Origin: Bacteroidota bacterium
GTDB taxonomy: Bacteria; Bacteroidota; Bacteroidia; Chitinophagales; Chitinophagaceae
Assembly: GCA_018268075.1 (NCBI GenBank)
Contig: JAFDXH010000302.1
Span: 1 to 34,813, forward strand
Length of the DNA: 34,813 bases
Direction of reading: 5' to 3'
Positions 31,984-34,813 of the stretch are shown in pieces (within the stretch, counting starts at the first letter, position 1; each line of letters opens with the position of its first letter). Position numbers and translations under genes: made by a program. The notes below the pieces were generated by a model that saw nothing but the letters and a program-made list of their open reading frames with translations, had not been told where the DNA came from and did not search any database.

Positions 31984-32871
31984 CTATCCCATTTCACTCC
32001 TTTTTCCAATATAATAAAACCTATTGCCTAGCCCAGGAAATATAGCAGTAGTAGCCAATGATAGCTTGCCTACGGTATATTGAAATTTAGATTTGAACCC
32101 TTTAGCGGTTGCATATTTTTCGGGAAATGGCCATACCGTTTCATAAATTTCTACAAAGGCTGTAGTGTAACCCATTAATTTAAAAAAAGCAATTTGATTC
32201 TTTTTAGTGGCTAAAAAAGTGTGATAGGGCGCTCCTGTAGTAACTCTCAGCGGCCTTAGCTTTTTAGCTAAGGTAAAAAAATATTTTCTGAAATAATGTG
32301 CCAGAGTAGCATTATGTTCGATAGGGCCTTCTACAAAAAGATACCCTTCAGGGCGTATTCTTTTTGAAAGCATTTTTATTGTTTCTGCCGGTTGAGTCAT
32401 GTGTTCCAGCACATCGCCTAAGTGCGCACAGTCATACTGACCTGATTGTTTTGAAAAATCAGCCACTGTGTAAAAAGTAATATCGGGATATTGGTGCGAA
32501 AGTTTTTTTACCAATTCAGGATTAAATTCTACACCGGTACAGCTAAAGCCGTTTTGTTGCAAACTATTCAAAAAACTGCCATCCCCACAGCCAAAGTCTA
32601 TTACAGTATGAATATCCTTTTGCAGTTTTAATATGCTGTTTTGTTTGGTATAATACTTTATTTCTTTAAAATAAAACTCATCGTGATAATCTATTGTATA
32701 TAATTTTTCATAATCTTCTGGAGTTAATAAAGGCCAATTAAAATTCAGTTTGCAGTCCAGGCATTCTCTATACACAAACTGTTTGTTGTTAAATAAAATA
32801 GAGGCATAGTAAGAGGCTTTGTTTCTTGTAGATCCGCAAAACAGGCAGTTGATGGTTGAATTTGGTTGCAT
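31984..32871 (-). CDS. Class I SAM-dependent methyltransferase with N-terminal zinc-ribbon motif
   Basis: This 295-residue protein starts with a possible zinc-binding motif CLFCG...ECLDC (Cys9, Cys12, Cys37, Cys40), followed by a Rossmann methyltransferase domain with motif I VIDFGCGDGSFL (90-101), the acidic end of beta2 in CTGVEFNPE and motif post-II LGDVLEHMTQP. The C-terminal third is family specific. This layout occurs in methyltransferases of glycan clusters that act on sugars or O-antigen residues. It is the only minus-strand gene between rfbB and rfbA, and may be part of a different insertion. Substrate is unknown; the role in surface glycan modification is inferred from context. Confidence 0.82.
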   Translation of the reverse strand: MQPNSTINCLFCGSTRNKASYYASILFNNKQFVYRECLDCKLNFNWPLLTPEDYEKLYTIDYHDEFYFKEIKYYTKQNSILKLQKDIHTVIDFGCGDGSFLNSLQQNGFSCTGVEFNPELVKKLSHQYPDITFYTVADFSKQSGQYDCAHLGDVLEHMTQPAETIKMLSKRIRPEGYLFVEGPIEHNATLAHYFRKYFFTLAKKLRPLRVTTGAPYHTFLATKKNQIAFFKLMGYTTAFVEIYETVWPFPEKYATAKGFKSKFQYTVGKLSLATTAIFPGLGNRFYYIGKRSEMG

Positions 32872-33090
32872 ATTTGTTTCTATGAAAAAAATTAAAGGTA
32901 TAGAAACTTAAATAATGGGCAAGTTACGCTTGGTATTGATGTATTTGAGGCATGTGCAAATGCGAGATACCTTTGGCAAAGGTATAATAATATTAAAAAT
33001 AACAGCTCTCTTAGTGGGGCACTCTAGATGCAGCTCTCAATTAATAGATAAATTTTTATAAATTGCCACCATACATAAATACATGATTTT

Positions 33091-33951
33091 ATGAAGGGAA
33101 TTATTTTGGCCGGCGGTAGCGGCACGAGGCTCTATCCGATTACAATGGGAATCAGCAAGCAGTTGATGCCCATTTATGATAAGCCCATGATTTATTATCC
33201 ACTTTCTACGTTGATGTTAGCGGGCATACGAGATATTTTAATCATTACCACCCCGGGCGACCAGCAGCAGTTTAAAAATCTGTTGGGCAATGGCGCTCAA
33301 TGGGGCTGTACTATTCAATATGAGGTGCAGGAAACGCCCAATGGCCTTGCGCAGGCGTTTGTGATTGGCGAACATTTTGTAGGTACCGATTCGGTAGCAT
33401 TGGTGCTTGGCGATAATATTTTTTATGGAAGCGGATTTTCCAGCTTGCTGCAGCAATCGGCCAATCCCGATGGGGCAGTAATATTTGCCTATCCGGTAAG
33501 CGACCCGGAGCGGTATGGTGTGGTAGAATTTGATGCACACAAGGTAGCATTGAGTATAGAAGAAAAACCGCAACATCCCAAATCTAATTTTGCAGTTCCG
33601 GGTTTATATTTTTATGATAATACCGTAGTAGAGGTAGCAAAAAATATTGCTCCTTCTGCAAGGGGTGAGTATGAAATAACGGATGTAAACAGGCATTACC
33701 TACTACATAAAAAATTAAAGGTGGCTGTACTGAACCGTGGTTTTGCATGGTTAGATACAGGCACTTTTGAATCGCTGCATGATGCCTCCGAGTTTGTACG
33801 CGTTATTGAAAAGCGGCAAGGGTTTAAGATTGGTTGCCTCGAAGAAATTGCCTACCGTATGGGATTTATTTCTAAAAAGGAGCTTTTAGTACTTGCACAA
33901 AAATTGGAAAAGAGTGGTTATGGAAAGTATTTAAAGGGGATAGGTATATAG
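33091..33951 (+). CDS. rfbA: Glucose-1-phosphate thymidylyltransferase
   Basis: This 286-residue nucleotidyltransferase joins glucose 1-phosphate to dTTP, giving dTDP-glucose for RfbB. It has the signature [20 protein letters not shown] (6-25) with catalytic Arg13 and the sugar-binding K23 region, then [18 protein letters not shown], the metal-binding [14 protein letters not shown] and [20 protein letters not shown], plus [11 protein letters not shown]-like sequence at [11 protein letters not shown]. Full length. Upstream there is no exact -7 box. The next gene rfbF starts 84 bp downstream and has its own promoter box. Symbol rfbA (rmlA) is well supported. Confidence 0.96.
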   Translation: MKGIILAGGSGTRLYPITMGISKQLMPIYDKPMIYYPLSTLMLAGIRDILIITTPGDQQQFKNLLGNGAQWGCTIQYEVQETPNGLAQAFVIGEHFVGTDSVALVLGDNIFYGSGFSSLLQQSANPDGAVIFAYPVSDPERYGVVEFDAHKVALSIEEKPQHPKSNFAVPGLYFYDNTVVEVAKNIAPSARGEYEITDVNRHYLLHKKLKVAVLNRGFAWLDTGTFESLHDASEFVRVIEKRQGFKIGCLEEIAYRMGFISKKELLVLAQKLEKSGYGKYLKGIGI

Positions 33952-33996
33952 ATTGTTATAATAATCTGATGTAAAATATTAAGCGCATTTTTGGCA

Positions 33997-34004
33997 TATA
34001 TTTG
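33997..34004 (+). promoter_or_regulatory. -7 promoter box TATATTTG for rfbF
   Basis: TATATTTGCGCCCTG, an exact TAnnTTTG with the C and CCTG extension seen before rfbB, lies 31 bp before the rfbF ATG. Confidence 0.55.
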
Positions 34005-34035
34005 CGCCCTGTTTTTCTGGATATAATAAAATTAA

Positions 34036-34812
34036 ATGAAAGTAGTTATACTCGCTGGTGGATTGGGAACAAGAATTTCTGAAGAGTCGCAACTGAAGCC
34101 TAAGCCCATGATAGAAATAGGAGGCAAGCCTATTATCTGGCATATCATGAAAAATTACTCACACTATGGGTTCAATGATTTTGTAATCTGCTGTGGCTAC
34201 AAAGGCCATTTGCTTAAAGAATATTTTTTAAATTATTTTTTGTACAATTCTGACCTCACTATTGAATTGAAAAATAACAAGGTAGATGTACACTTTGCCA
34301 ATTCCGAATCATTTAATGTAACACTGGTAGATACAGGCATTATGACCAATACCGCCGGTAGAATACAAAAGATAAAAAAATATGTGGAAGGGGAGGAGTT
34401 TATGCTCACCTATGGCGATGGCTTGTGCAATGTAGATATCAATCATCTGTTAGCTTTCCACCGCCAGCATAAAAAATTGGCTACTCTTACTTCTATTCAA
34501 TTGCCCGGCCGGTTTGGCACTTTAGAGACCAATGAAGCCGCATTGGTAACAGAGTTTAAAGAAAAAACAGATGGCAAGGATGTGTGGATCAATGGTGGAT
34601 TTTTTGTACTCAATCCCGGCATCTTCAACTACCTGCAAGGCGATATGGAAGAAGTGCAATGGGAGAAGGGGCCTCTTGAAAAAATAGCCAATGACCAGCA
34701 ATTAGTTGCCTATAAACATTCAGGTTTCTGGAAGTGCATGGATGCTATGCGCGATAAAATAGAATTAGAAGAACTTTGGAGCAATAATAAAGCGAAATGG
34801 AAAGTTTGGTAA
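34036..34812 (+). CDS. rfbF: Glucose-1-phosphate cytidylyltransferase
   Basis: A complete 258-residue enzyme whose TAA falls at the window edge. It makes CDP-glucose from CTP and glucose 1-phosphate, the first step of CDP-3,6-dideoxyhexose (abequose, tyvelose, paratose) pathways. It has ILAGGLGTRISEESQLKPKP, MIEIGGKPIIWHIMKNYSHY, FVICCGYKG and the catalytic Asp region LTYGDGLCNVDI, and ends with CMDAMRDKIELEELW. The R-I-S-E-E-S motif separates it from rfbA-type thymidylyltransferases. The next gene is expected to be a CDP-glucose 4,6-dehydratase (rfbG), outside the window; that is a prediction. Confidence 0.95.
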   Translation: MKVVILAGGLGTRISEESQLKPKPMIEIGGKPIIWHIMKNYSHYGFNDFVICCGYKGHLLKEYFLNYFLYNSDLTIELKNNKVDVHFANSESFNVTLVDTGIMTNTAGRIQKIKKYVEGEEFMLTYGDGLCNVDINHLLAFHRQHKKLATLTSIQLPGRFGTLETNEAALVTEFKEKTDGKDVWINGGFFVLNPGIFNYLQGDMEEVQWEKGPLEKIANDQQLVAYKHSGFWKCMDAMRDKIELEELWSNNKAKWKVW

Positions 34813-34813
34813 A

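Noticed and set aside
1-34813. CRISPR arrays, tRNA or rRNA genes
   Set aside because: No regularly spaced repeats and no sequence resembling tRNA arms or rRNA was seen on reading both strands; a dedicated tRNA scan would be the decisive check.

Overview
The window comes from a low-GC member of the Bacteroidota, most likely a Chitinophagia/Chitinophagaceae-type organism. Three things support this: family content (GldC, a PorG-like DUF6089 protein, twin OmpH/Skp chaperones with BamA, DUF2911, a DUF5009/NagX-type acyltransferase), the repeated Bacteroidota -7 promoter box TAnnTTTG just upstream of many start codons, and the rarity of Shine-Dalgarno sequences.

Layout. 1-3.7 kb: tail of a sterol desaturase/fatty-acid hydroxylase-like gene, a TIGR02757 protein, a trans-sulfuration PLP enzyme, a DUF2911 protein and an ACP phosphodiesterase. 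3.7-3.84 kb: a 113-bp MITE-like element with 19-bp terminal inverted repeats and an 8-bp target duplication. 3.96-6.1 kb: galM-galK. 6.2-8.5 kb: a membrane acyltransferase and an HSDL2-like SDR. 8.4-9.1 kb: rpmH-rnpA. 9.2-17 kb: the envelope cluster nadK, porG-like, uppS, bamA, ompH, ompH, murI, all on the minus strand. 17-22.9 kb: an accessory block with an Rpn nuclease remnant, two small secreted/lipoprotein genes, a possible 55-aa secreted peptide, an OmpA-family protein and a divergent TPR histidine kinase/NarL-type regulator pair. 23-26.1 kb: CBS protein, alpha/beta hydrolase, cvpA, yqeY, gldC. 26.3-29.3 kb: a glycosyltransferase and an ABC-F ATPase. 29.4-34.8 kb: start of a surface polysaccharide cluster (sugar N-acetyltransferase, rfbB, methyltransferase, rfbA, rfbF). 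It is interrupted at 31.0-32.0 kb by a decayed GNAT-like gene that overlaps a small basic protein by 4 nt.

How the genes work together. The central block serves the envelope: NadK supplies NADP, UppS makes the undecaprenyl carrier, MurI makes D-glutamate, BamA with the Skp-like chaperones builds the outer membrane, and the PorG-like protein and GldC belong to the type IX secretion/gliding machinery. The rfb genes make dTDP- and CDP-activated sugars for a surface glycan. In many Bacteroidota the CBS gene lies next to nadK; here they are about 6 kb apart, and the genes between them look like a later insertion.

The strongest unusual observations are the MITE with its target duplication, the GNAT/small-protein bicistron with one in-frame stop, the accessory block inside the envelope cluster, and the overlap between the ompH terminator and a murI promoter-like box.
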